A DNA stretch of 6,089 nt from Verrucomicrobiota bacterium (GTDB lineage Bacteria; Verrucomicrobiota; Verrucomicrobiia; Methylacidiphilales; Verrucolacustridaceae), in NCBI GenBank assembly GCA_010024525.1, contig RGGS01000090.1, positions 1 to 6,089 of the forward strand, written 5' to 3'. The notes beneath the pieces were generated by a model, which searched no databases, was not told the DNA's origin, and was given only the letters and a program-made list of their open reading frames with translations. The position numbers and the translations under genes were made by a program. Below, piece after piece: positions 1 through 4,851 of this stretch; position 1 is the stretch's first letter; the number at the start of each line of letters is the position of its first letter.

Positions 1-538
1 CTTCCTCCTCGGCCTTGGAAAGCGCCTCCGCCCGCTCCGCCATTTCATTATTTTTTCGGGCCTGAATCTTTAGCATTTCCTCCTCGATTTTCCGTAAGTT
101 TTGGTCAATCGACCGTTCCGCATCCACCATCTCGCGGGCTTGGGCACGGTAGTGCCGGTAGTCTCGTGCCAAAACCATCCGCACATCGATGTGGACCCGA
201 CGATCCCGGCAGGTTCTGCCCAACGCGGCCATCATGGCCACCGGAACCTCCTGCAGCAGTAAAGTTGCCAGTTCCGGGGTCTGTTCATCCCGATACCGGT
301 GATCCCAACAGTACAAATGACTGACCATCTTGTTCCGGCTCGGGATCTGATTCCCCTGCTCCTTCACTAGCTGGGCCAACCAGCCGCGATAGGACCGGTA
401 TAACTGCCGACGTAGGACGGGCCGGTCGGTCGACAAATCCTGAATCAACGGGGGGAAGATGATCTTCTCCTGTTGGCGAATCGAGCGCCTCAGCGTCCTA
501 GAAATCCCTGCTTGGTTATGGATATCGACCCGGATCAC
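1..538 (-). CDS. Hypothetical coiled-coil protein, 5' part only (runs off the left edge)
   Basis: The reverse strand is open from a GTG at 538 to the window edge, about 179 codons, with an in-frame TAG upstream at 565-563. I do not recognise the family. The first ~120 residues are mostly helical and rich in Arg, Leu and Gln, with short motifs such as FPPLIQDL and VSHLYCWDHRYRD. From about residue 130 the chain becomes highly charged and heptad-like (ERSIDQNLRKIEEEML, then Ala/Glu/Lys-rich), which reads as a coiled coil. No signal peptide or membrane helix is visible, so it is probably cytoplasmic. The start is uncertain: there is no good Shine-Dalgarno before the GTG, only a purine stretch (GAAAGAAAA), and no ATG occurs until about residue 70. 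The consistent coiled-coil composition in this frame, running off the edge without a stop, is the main reason to call it a gene. The C-terminal part, which may define its function, is outside the window. Confidence 0.7.
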   Translation of the reverse strand, partial: MIRVDIHNQAGISRTLRRSIRQQEKIIFPPLIQDLSTDRPVLRRQLYRSYRGWLAQLVKEQGNQIPSRNKMVSHLYCWDHRYRDEQTPELATLLLQEVPVAMMAALGRTCRDRRVHIDVRMVLARDYRHYRAQAREMVDAERSIDQNLRKIEEEMLKIQARKNNEMAERAEALSKAEEE

Positions 539-557
539 TTGGTTTTCTTTCGCGGAA

Positions 558-571
558 GTGAACTATTTCAC
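558..571. repeat. Short inverted repeat upstream of the left-edge gene
   Basis: GTGAA and TTCAC form a perfect 5-bp inverted repeat around CTAT, lying 20 nt upstream of the GTG start at 538 on the reverse strand. It could be an operator half-site pair or a leader hairpin. A 5-bp stem is easily chance, so I give it low weight. Confidence 0.2.
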
Positions 572-595
572 CCCACTTTTGCCTGCCAACTTAAA

Positions 596-624
596 TCCAC
601 ATTTATCCAATGTTTTTTTATAAA
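596..624 (+). promoter_or_regulatory. Candidate sigma70-like promoter for the two secreted-protein genes
   Basis: TCCACA (596-601, 4 of 6 to TTGACA), a 17-bp spacer and TATAAA (619-624, 5 of 6 to TATAAT) lie in the AT-rich intergenic region before the plus-strand gene at 708. Initiation near 631 would give a leader of about 77 nt. The -10 sits inside the palindrome TTTATAAA (617-624), so a TATAAA box can be read on either strand. This rests on pattern only. Confidence 0.3.
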
Positions 625-634
625 CCCGTGCAGA

Positions 635-657
635 ACCCCTAGGACAAATACAGGGGT
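635..657 (+). repeat. Inverted repeat ACCCCT-N11-AGGGGT in the leader of the secreted-protein gene
   Basis: ACCCCT (635-640) and AGGGGT (652-657) are perfect 6-bp arms around an 11-nt loop, just downstream of the candidate promoter. It could be a regulator site or a leader hairpin. It is not an obvious terminator, because the next T-run (about 667-671) is some 10 nt beyond the stem. Apart from this and the candidate promoter, I see no gene or RNA in the 539-707 intergenic stretch. Confidence 0.25.
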
Positions 658-707
658 ACCCAATCTGTTTTTAATTTTAGATCAACGCTTCAAAAGAACG
701 GTTTTTG

Positions 708-1196
708 ATGGCACTAATGCGTAAAAACGGGTTATTCAGAGGTGTGGCTAAATTAACTCTCATCCTTGGGTTCTTGCTCGCTGGGTGGAAGGCGGCTTTC
801 GGCTATGTCGGCCAATCCCTGCAGGAACTTCAAGCCCAAGCCGAGGAGTTGACACCACCCGATTCCATTCTCCAAGAAGTGAAGAAAAAGGAACTGCCCG
901 GAACCCTGTTTCTGATGGGCTTTCAGGATGATCTGCTTGTTTTCTTCGTCCTCTACGAGGGGTCGTGTGTACGGGAGTGGTACGTCAATCTTACGCTCCA
1001 AAAGGCCCTGACCGTCTTGGCCAAATCCGGGATCACCCATGTGGGAGAGCAGAATCCCAGCCACTGGCATTTTGGCGGAGAAAACCGGGGTGCCGACTAC
1101 TATCCTGATGAAGGAAATCTTTCCGTTTTCAGCTTTTCCCACGCTGACAAGGTGACCGCCTATTACCATCCATCGAATTTGGAAAAACCGAAATAG
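708..1196 (+). CDS. Small exported protein of unknown function (162 aa)
   Basis: The product begins with a clear Sec-type signal peptide: a basic n-region with R5, K6, R11 and K15, a hydrophobic core LTLILGFLLAG at about 17-26, and a likely cleavage near AFG-Y at 30-33. It is therefore exported. The mature part starts with a short helix (SLQELQAQAEEL) and continues as an alpha/beta domain of ~100 residues rich in aromatics (LLVFFVLYEG, REWYVNL, PSHWHFGG). The layout, a strand pair followed by 'L..L...' and a late W/G/Y-rich hairpin, resembles small secreted proteins common in Verrucomicrobia and Planctomycetes, but I cannot name a family. One Cys (C87) is present, so no disulfide is possible within the mature chain. 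The start may be ATG 708 or ATG 717, and neither has a convincing ribosome site. The next gene follows on the same strand, and the two may be co-transcribed. Confidence 0.8.
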   Translation: MALMRKNGLFRGVAKLTLILGFLLAGWKAAFGYVGQSLQELQAQAEELTPPDSILQEVKKKELPGTLFLMGFQDDLLVFFVLYEGSCVREWYVNLTLQKALTVLAKSGITHVGEQNPSHWHFGGENRGADYYPDEGNLSVFSFSHADKVTAYYHPSNLEKPK

Positions 1197-1290
1197 ACTG
1201 TTTCCCCAAACGAAAGAATTTATTAAAAAGAACATCAAAGCAGGCGGTGGAATCAAACCCAGATCCTTACCCCAACTGGGCCTTTGGCCC

Positions 1291-2043
1291 TTGGGGATCA
1301 TGGCAGGGGTGGTTTTATGGATCGTTCTCACCCCCAAAGGCGAACTAGACGATTGGGCAGGCCAATGGACCATGGAACACTCCTCCCCTGTATTTCAATA
1401 CTCCGTTCGGTTTCAGCCCCAGGGCAAAAACCTCAAATTCCAGATGGAGGCTTACAGTGGCACCCATTCGGGTTCGATTGATGGAATTGCCGAACTTAAA
1501 AACCCCAATCAAGCCGTCTGGCGGGAGGAGCATCAGGATGAAAAACCGCCTTTTGTCTCAGAGGTTATTTTCAGGAAAGAAGGGGATAAAATATCCGTCT
1601 CCGCCAAAAATACGGAATACTACGGCGGTGCAGGCATCTCTTTTGACGAAGGGACCTACCTGCGGGGCCCCGCCAGAGAGGACCCCTATCCCCTTTTCTC
1701 CCATGAGCTATTGACCCGTGAGGAGGAAGATCGGGTTCGGGCTCTAACCGGTGAGGATTATCCCCTGGTCGTGACCTGTCTCCAATTGGCGAGGATGGAT
1801 GAGGTCAAAGAGAAGGACTTTCAGGGAAAAGTGGTGGATGGTTTTGTCCGCGGAGCGGCACCCTACATGAATGCCAGGATCACGATCGAAAAGAACGGAG
1901 CTATCACTGTCGGCGTGACCGACAGCGAAAAGAATCAAATCCGCATCCACACCACCAGGCCAGATGGAAAAACTCCAACCCCTTTCGATTCATGGGAGAC
2001 AGCAAACTTTCCTGTGATTTATGTCCAGCCGACCACCCGGTAG
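1291..2043 (+). CDS. Exported or membrane-anchored protein with a lipocalin-like N-terminal domain (250 aa)
   Basis: An N-terminal hydrophobic segment (IMAGVVLWIVL, residues 3-13) acts as signal peptide or anchor. Residues ~20-128 look like a small beta-barrel of the lipocalin/lysozyme-inhibitor type: a GxW start (GQWTME), the strand SIDGIAELKNPNQAVW, then the closing motif YYGGAGISFDEGTYLRG. In relatives I remember, the positions before the GG-rich turn often carry Cys; here they are Asn and Tyr, so the usual disulfide seems lost. Residues ~135-245 form a second domain that I do not recognise (LTREEEDRVRALTGEDYPLV, then VDGFVRGAAPYMNARITI). The start is unclear: TTG 1291 and ATG 1300 both cut close to the hydrophobic core, while the same frame stays open upstream through 1197-1290 and encodes a Lys/Arg-rich stretch with no ATG, GTG or TTG. 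The 94 bases between the genes hold nothing else I can identify. Its stop lies 4 nt from the convergent stop of the next gene. Confidence 0.75.
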   Translation: MGIMAGVVLWIVLTPKGELDDWAGQWTMEHSSPVFQYSVRFQPQGKNLKFQMEAYSGTHSGSIDGIAELKNPNQAVWREEHQDEKPPFVSEVIFRKEGDKISVSAKNTEYYGGAGISFDEGTYLRGPAREDPYPLFSHELLTREEEDRVRALTGEDYPLVVTCLQLARMDEVKEKDFQGKVVDGFVRGAAPYMNARITIEKNGAITVGVTDSEKNQIRIHTTRPDGKTPTPFDSWETANFPVIYVQPTTR

Positions 2044-2050
2044 GGCCCTA
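2041..2050. repeat. Perfect palindrome containing both stop codons of a convergent gene pair
   Basis: TAGGGCCCTA is a perfect 10-bp palindrome made of the plus-strand TAG (2041-2043), GGCC, and the minus-strand TAG (2050-2048). No U-tract follows on either strand, so it is not a standard intrinsic terminator. Confidence 0.5.
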
Positions 2051-2320
2051 ATCCTTACTGAAGGCCCGGATGACGAGGGCCAAGATCACTAAGGGCGGTA
2101 GCCCCATCCAGATCGCCGGCATGATCATATTGGCCGCCTGGGCACTGCCTGAATAGCGGATCGTGGTCACAGGAGTCTTGGCTGGGGTACTGGGGCGATA
2201 AGGATTCTTGTAAGGCGTGGGTCGTGCCGGCGGGGTGGCAGCCTCAACCTTTTCCATTACCGCCCCCAAGGCCGCTATCGCAATCATGCCGCTAATCCAC
2301 CAGATCCGGATGTTTCTCAT
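2048..2320 (-). CDS. Small membrane protein with a signal peptide and a C-terminal helix (90 aa)
   Basis: The protein has an N-terminal signal sequence (hydrophobic residues ~6-22 after R2 and R5; possible cleavage in VEA-AT around 25-29). A Pro-rich linker follows (about 29-50, seven prolines, with PYKNPYRPSTP), then a hydrophobic helix at about 63-84 (MIMPAIWMGLPPLVILALVI), and a short charged tail RAFSKD. This suggests a single-pass protein with the Pro-rich part outside the cytoplasm and the C-terminus inside. I do not recognise a family. It is the third and last gene of the minus-strand group behind ARPP-1 and the repeat protein, with a 51-nt gap before it, so co-transcription is plausible. 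The only Shine-Dalgarno-like run (GAGGGG) lies ~13 nt before the ATG, which is weak. It could work as a membrane partner of the repeat protein; this is inferred from position only. Confidence 0.7.
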   Translation of the reverse strand: MRNIRIWWISGMIAIAALGAVMEKVEAATPPARPTPYKNPYRPSTPAKTPVTTIRYSGSAQAANMIMPAIWMGLPPLVILALVIRAFSKD

Positions 2321-2371
2321 GGATCAGATTTTGCCCCTCGAATCCTGGGAATCAAGAGGTCCAATCGGGCT

Positions 2372-2902
2372 TTATGGAGCATCCAGTTCCAGCGGGGCAT
2401 CCAAAGGAGTTTCCGAAAACCGGATTTTTAGACCTTCCCCGTAATTATTGGCTGCCCCGTGCAACATTTCGGGGGCTCCGTTCGGGCCGTAGTCGTTGTT
2501 GACCGAATAGTATGATTCCGGGGCACCCGCCGGGCCGTAATCATTCGCCGTGGACAGATATAGATCAGGATTGGCGGAGATTAGAATTTTCATGGGCTTG
2601 GCACCGCCGGTCGGAATTTCAACCTCCAGCCCCTGCCCCAGATCATTTGCCACCCCATGAAGGAAATCCGGAGACCCCAAGGGGCCATAATCGTTGGTCA
2701 AGGAGTAGTAGGAATCCGGTGATCCCCACGGCCCCACATCGTTGGCGGTGGAGTTCAGCAGATCCGGATTGGCCGAAAGAACCGGCTCCCCATACATCCG
2801 GATCGTTGCCTCCAAAGCGCGATCCGAAACCATGATTTGGGCCTTGGCTTCCTTCCATCCATTCATAACCACACCGAGCATTATAAAGAATAATACCTTC
2901 AT
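2372..2902 (-). CDS. Secreted 16-residue-repeat protein (176 aa), coupled to ARPP-1
   Basis: Residues 1-21 form a signal peptide (K2, hydrophobic VLFFIMLGVVM, cleavage likely after AKA before Q22), so the protein is exported. The mature chain is dominated by repeats. Six units of about 16 residues follow the consensus xP[DE]xxxSxxNDYGPxG, starting near residues 45, 61, 77, 111, 127 and 143. They group in threes, giving two 52-residue blocks (43-94 and 109-160) with 34 of 52 identical residues, separated by a short linker (IPTGGAKPMKIL). Each third unit is divergent (LHGxAN...GxGL). No Cys is present. The Asn/Asp-Gly-Pro turns could bind a cation or form a beta-solenoid, but I know no named family that matches. 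The ATG (2902-2900) overlaps the TGA of ARPP-1 (2901-2899) in an ATGA arrangement. The sequence before the ATG has no Shine-Dalgarno, so translation probably depends on coupling to ARPP-1. The tail (ETPLDAPLELDAP) is acidic and Pro-rich. Confidence 0.85.
   Translation of the reverse strand: MKVLFFIMLGVVMNGWKEAKAQIMVSDRALEATIRMYGEPVLSANPDLLNSTANDVGPWGSPDSYYSLTNDYGPLGSPDFLHGVANDLGQGLEVEIPTGGAKPMKILISANPDLYLSTANDYGPAGAPESYYSVNNDYGPNGAPEMLHGAANNYGEGLKIRFSETPLDAPLELDAP
2423..2776 (-). repeat. Nested coding repeat: two 52-codon blocks, each of three ~16-codon units
   Basis: Block A spans 2776-2621 and block B spans 2578-2423, offset by 66 codons. At protein level the blocks share 34 of 52 residues (identical runs SANPDL, STAND, SYYS, NDYGP, LHG). 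Inside each block the 16-residue unit recurs three times. This points to early triplication of a unit followed by duplication of the triplet. Confidence 0.85.
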
Positions 2903-3873
2903 GCCTGGAGGAACTCGATCGCGGTGCGGACCGCTTCGTTGGCAAAGCCCACGTCGCGGGTGGTAAAGACCCGTTGCCCTTGGACCCCCCGAAGGGTGAT
3001 CCGGGTTCGCGGCGGCAATTCATGTAGCTGTTTTTCTTCGCTGGTAACACCACCGGCCAGTATCTCGGCCAACTTCTCGGCCGTGGGTAACCGCTCCAAT
3101 TTGGCCTTCGTAAAGGCCGTAAGCTCTCCCACCGATTCATTGGCCGCCGTATCGAGCAGCTTTTCCCATAGATCCCCAAAAAGCTCGCCGGTGAAATAGA
3201 GATCACCCCCCAGCACCTTCCCGTTGATTGCCACAACCATGCCGGTTGCGTGGGGATATTTTTCCCGCAAAGAGCCCAGCTCCTCACGGACCGCCTTCCG
3301 GCGACGTTCGAGGGCTTTGTGATCGAGGGACAAATCCATGCTGCTGGGAGAGGATGCGGCTGCCACGTTTTCCCCCACCGAGGCCGATAACTTGCACTGC
3401 ATCTTGGAGACTTCTTCCCACATCACATGCTGGTCGGTCTGGCCACTTCTCATCTTGGCCCGTAACGAGCGTGCATTGAGCGTGTGCTTGGAGCTGCTGA
3501 AAAGCCCCACCGCCTCATGCCCCCGGCGACCCCAGCGGGTCCGCTCTACACAGAACGTGGGCAAAGGGAGACGACCGGACTTGGCGGGCAAAATGAAGTC
3601 GGTCCGAACAACCCTGTCCTGACGACCTCCGCGAACGATGTCCCCGTCCTGGATGAACACATCGATTTCCGGCGAGAGGTTTTCGACCTCCAGTTGACCG
3701 ACCGTTCCCGTTTCATGGACGACGACGGTCTTTTCCACGATTGCCCGGTCGAGCGGCATGAATTGCCGGGCACCGGTCCGGGTTTCGGTCTCCGGCGGGG
3801 TCAGGAGATAGAGGGAGAGGTTAGAGTGGGTGAACGGTCCGTCGACTTTTAGAGGCTGAGGATGGTTGGTCAT
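2899..3873 (-). CDS. ARPP-1 family protein (324 aa)
   Basis: This matches the ARPP-1 domain (ARG and Rhodanese-Phosphatase-superfamily-associated protein) as I know it. Residues 38-66 give FMPLDRAI...VVHETGTVGQLEVEN. Residues 73-91 give the hallmark FIQDGDIVRGGRQDRVVRT, which in most relatives reads DGEELxGxKQNR. Residues 92-114 give ILPAKS...LPTFCVERTRW with the conserved Cys108-Val-Glu-x3-Trp. MWEEV lies at 151-155, and a closing half has GMVVAINGKVLGGDLYF (211-227) and a helical C-terminus. No signal peptide is seen, so it is cytoplasmic. ARPP-1 was defined by genome context in NAD/ADP-ribose-related clusters; its biochemical activity is not known to me. The start ATG 3873 has a GGTGAT Shine-Dalgarno at the right distance. 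It is the first gene of a minus-strand group and is divergent from a phosphatase gene, fitting the family's name. Length is normal for the family. I am confident of the family and unsure of the function. Confidence 0.85.
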   Translation of the reverse strand: MTNHPQPLKVDGPFTHSNLSLYLLTPPETETRTGARQFMPLDRAIVEKTVVVHETGTVGQLEVENLSPEIDVFIQDGDIVRGGRQDRVVRTDFILPAKSGRLPLPTFCVERTRWGRRGHEAVGLFSSSKHTLNARSLRAKMRSGQTDQHVMWEEVSKMQCKLSASVGENVAAASSPSSMDLSLDHKALERRRKAVREELGSLREKYPHATGMVVAINGKVLGGDLYFTGELFGDLWEKLLDTAANESVGELTAFTKAKLERLPTAEKLAEILAGGVTSEEKQLHELPPRTRITLRGVQGQRVFTTRDVGFANEAVRTAIEFLQA

Positions 3874-3876
3874 TCA

Positions 3877-3894
3877 ATCACCCTACAAATAGGG
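3877..3894 (-). promoter_or_regulatory. Ribosome-binding site of ARPP-1 with an overlapping small hairpin
   Basis: On the reverse strand GGTGAT (3882-3877) lies 3 nt before the ATG at 3873, which aligns with the TAAGGAGGTGAT anti-Shine-Dalgarno complement at normal spacing. The sequence CCCTA-TTTG-TAGGG (3894-3881) can form a 5-bp hairpin that takes in the first Gs of the site. No clear -35/-10 pair was found in the 71-bp divergent region 3874-3944. Confidence 0.4.
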
Positions 3895-3924
3895 GTAGGA
3901 CATTTGCTGGGCTAGGGGGTTGAC

Positions 3925-3943
3925 GGAGGTGTTACGAAGGAGG
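3925..3943 (+). promoter_or_regulatory. Two tandem Shine-Dalgarno-like sites before the phosphatase
   Basis: GGAGGT (3925-3930) is 14 nt before the ATG at 3945, and AAGGAGG (3937-3943) is only 1 nt before it. Neither is at the usual 5-10 nt. Starting later, at Met19, would delete the conserved first strand of the phosphatase, so ATG 3945 is kept. Confidence 0.45.
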
Positions 3944-3944
3944 G

Positions 3945-4487
3945 ATGCAAACACCTGAAGCGCCCGAAAAGACCTACTGGATCCTCCCCGGAAAGCTGAT
4001 GGCCGGTGCTTATCCGGCCCACCCCAAGGATAAAGAGCACCGGGAAATTATCACCTCCCTGATGGAGTGTGGTATCACGGACTTCATCAATCTCGTGTTA
4101 AACGATGAAACCGGCATGGGCGGTAAATCCTTTCGGGGATATATCCAAGACTATCGTGATGCCGCCCCCAAAGAGATGAAGCCGGTGATGCATAAGTTCC
4201 CGATTCCCGATGAGGATGTGCCGGAGGAAGCTTATATGATCCGGATTTTGGACAAGTTGGACGAGCTTCTGAAGCTCGGGAGGGTGCCTTACATCCACTG
4301 CTGGGGCGGCAAAGGCCGAACCGGGACGGTGGTGGGCTGCTGGTTGGTGCGGAACCGCTACGCCACCCCCGAGGGGGTCCTCTTCCGGCTAAAGGAGCTG
4401 ACCGCGGAGCAGATGGAGTTCTTCTGGCACACGCCGAACACCCCGGAACAGGAGGATTACGTCACGGCGTGGCAGCCAGGAAAATGA
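3945..4487 (+). CDS. Tyrosine/dual-specificity protein phosphatase family protein (180 aa)
   Basis: The P-loop HCWGGKGRTG (118-127) matches the HCx5R signature of cysteine-dependent phosphatases, with nucleophile Cys119 and phosphate-binding Arg125. Asp89 (or Asp91) in FPIPDEDVP is the likely general acid, about 30 residues before the Cys as usual. The N-terminal strand YWILPGKLMAGAYP and the segment ECGITDFINLV fit the compact dual-specificity fold. The whole protein is close to the minimal domain, with no signal peptide or membrane helix, so it acts in the cytoplasm by hydrolysing a phosphomonoester on a protein, nucleotide or other small molecule. Substrate cannot be read from the sequence. 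It is divergent from ARPP-1, a family named for its association with phosphatases of this kind, so an ADP-ribose-linked or nucleotide substrate is a reasonable inference. It converges on the WIATKIGF gene with a 1-nt gap. GC is high here (62% and 75% counted in the two lines covering 4261-4380). All catalytic residues are present. Confidence 0.9.
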   Translation: MQTPEAPEKTYWILPGKLMAGAYPAHPKDKEHREIITSLMECGITDFINLVLNDETGMGGKSFRGYIQDYRDAAPKEMKPVMHKFPIPDEDVPEEAYMIRILDKLDELLKLGRVPYIHCWGGKGRTGTVVGCWLVRNRYATPEGVLFRLKELTAEQMEFFWHTPNTPEQEDYVTAWQPGK

Positions 4488-4498
4488 GTCAGGACTCA
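4485..4498. repeat. Near-perfect palindrome spanning both stop codons of a convergent pair
   Basis: TGAGTCAGGACTCA pairs as TGAGTC/GACTCA around a 2-nt centre (more realistically a 5-bp stem with a CAGG loop). It contains the plus-strand TGA (4485-4487) and the minus-strand TGA (4491-4489). No U-tract follows on either strand, so terminator activity is doubtful. Confidence 0.4.
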
Positions 4499-4851
4499 CG
4501 GGACTGGATCTCGTAGAGAGCGGACCAAAGGTCGCTATAGGCATCCAGTTTATTCGCCTGGGTTTCACTGGCATAGATCTCGTCTTTGAAGTTCGGGTAA
4601 TCAACCGTTGCCGCGAGGGCAGCCAACGCCGGGGCCAACTCTTCAGGCCTCAGAATGATCCGCCAATGATAGTCGACTTCAGGGGTCTCAAATAGCTGAA
4701 GCGGACGCTTCAGCACCGGCTCAAGCAGCGAGATGACAGCATCGATATCAGCCCCGGTACGAGCCCGAATGTGATAGACGTTGTTCTTGGCTCCCTCCTT
4801 TTCGGGTCGGAGGACGATGGAATAAAATCCTATCTTGGTGGCAATCCACAT
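4489..4851 (-). CDS. WIATKIGF-type small conserved protein (120 aa)
   Basis: This is a compact one-domain protein starting MWIATKIGFYSIV, with a strand YHIRARTGADID (26-37), a central EVDYHWRIIL (58-67), the motif ATVDYPNFKDEI (81-92) and an ending AYSDLWSALYEIQ (104-116). I recognise this as a widespread bacterial family of uncharacterised proteins that begin MWI.T..GF and carry DY.NFK, but I know no assigned function. The alternating strands and helices suggest an ACT-like alpha/beta fold, which is inference. No signal peptide, so cytoplasmic. It starts immediately after the TAA of the upstream paralogue (TAA-ATG with no gap), with AGGA 7 nt before the start inside that gene, so the pair is almost certainly translated from one message. 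No cysteine is present. It converges with the phosphatase gene with a single nucleotide between stops, and no terminator is visible. Confidence 0.85.
   Translation of the reverse strand: MWIATKIGFYSIVLRPEKEGAKNNVYHIRARTGADIDAVISLLEPVLKRPLQLFETPEVDYHWRIILRPEELAPALAALAATVDYPNFKDEIYASETQANKLDAYSDLWSALYEIQSRES

Noticed and set aside
644..658. ACAAATA followed by GGGGTA, seen here and again at 3885-3897
   Set aside because: There are only two copies, with a 2-nt difference in spacing and different flanks. This is within chance and not enough to propose a common regulator.
753..1373. A 206-codon open frame on the minus strand opposite the first secreted-protein gene
   Set aside because: The plus strand encodes a clean signal peptide and a coherent domain over the same bases. 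The minus product has no plausible domain order and spans two plus-strand genes.
2321..2371. Possible terminator between the repeat protein and the 90-aa gene
   Set aside because: A CCTC/GAGG pair exists around a 16-nt loop, but there is no strong stem and no U-tract, so I do not call it.
2423..2776. Repeats as a CRISPR array or minisatellite
   Set aside because: The units are in frame, encode a consistent 16-residue motif behind a signal peptide, and diverge at DNA level. There are no identical direct repeats with unique spacers.
2643..3287. A 214-codon open frame on the minus strand, in another frame across ARPP-1 and the repeat gene
   Set aside because: It is rich in Pro, Arg, Ser and Trp, as typical for a shadow frame, and it overlaps the conserved half of ARPP-1 and the repeats.
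3484..3852. Open frames on the plus strand inside the ARPP-1 gene
   Set aside because: They lie wholly opposite the conserved ARPP-1 motifs, with no ribosome site or recognisable domain.
3920..3925. TTGACG as a -35 box for the phosphatase
   Set aside because: A -10 at normal spacing would fall on the start codon, and no TATAAT-like hexamer is there.
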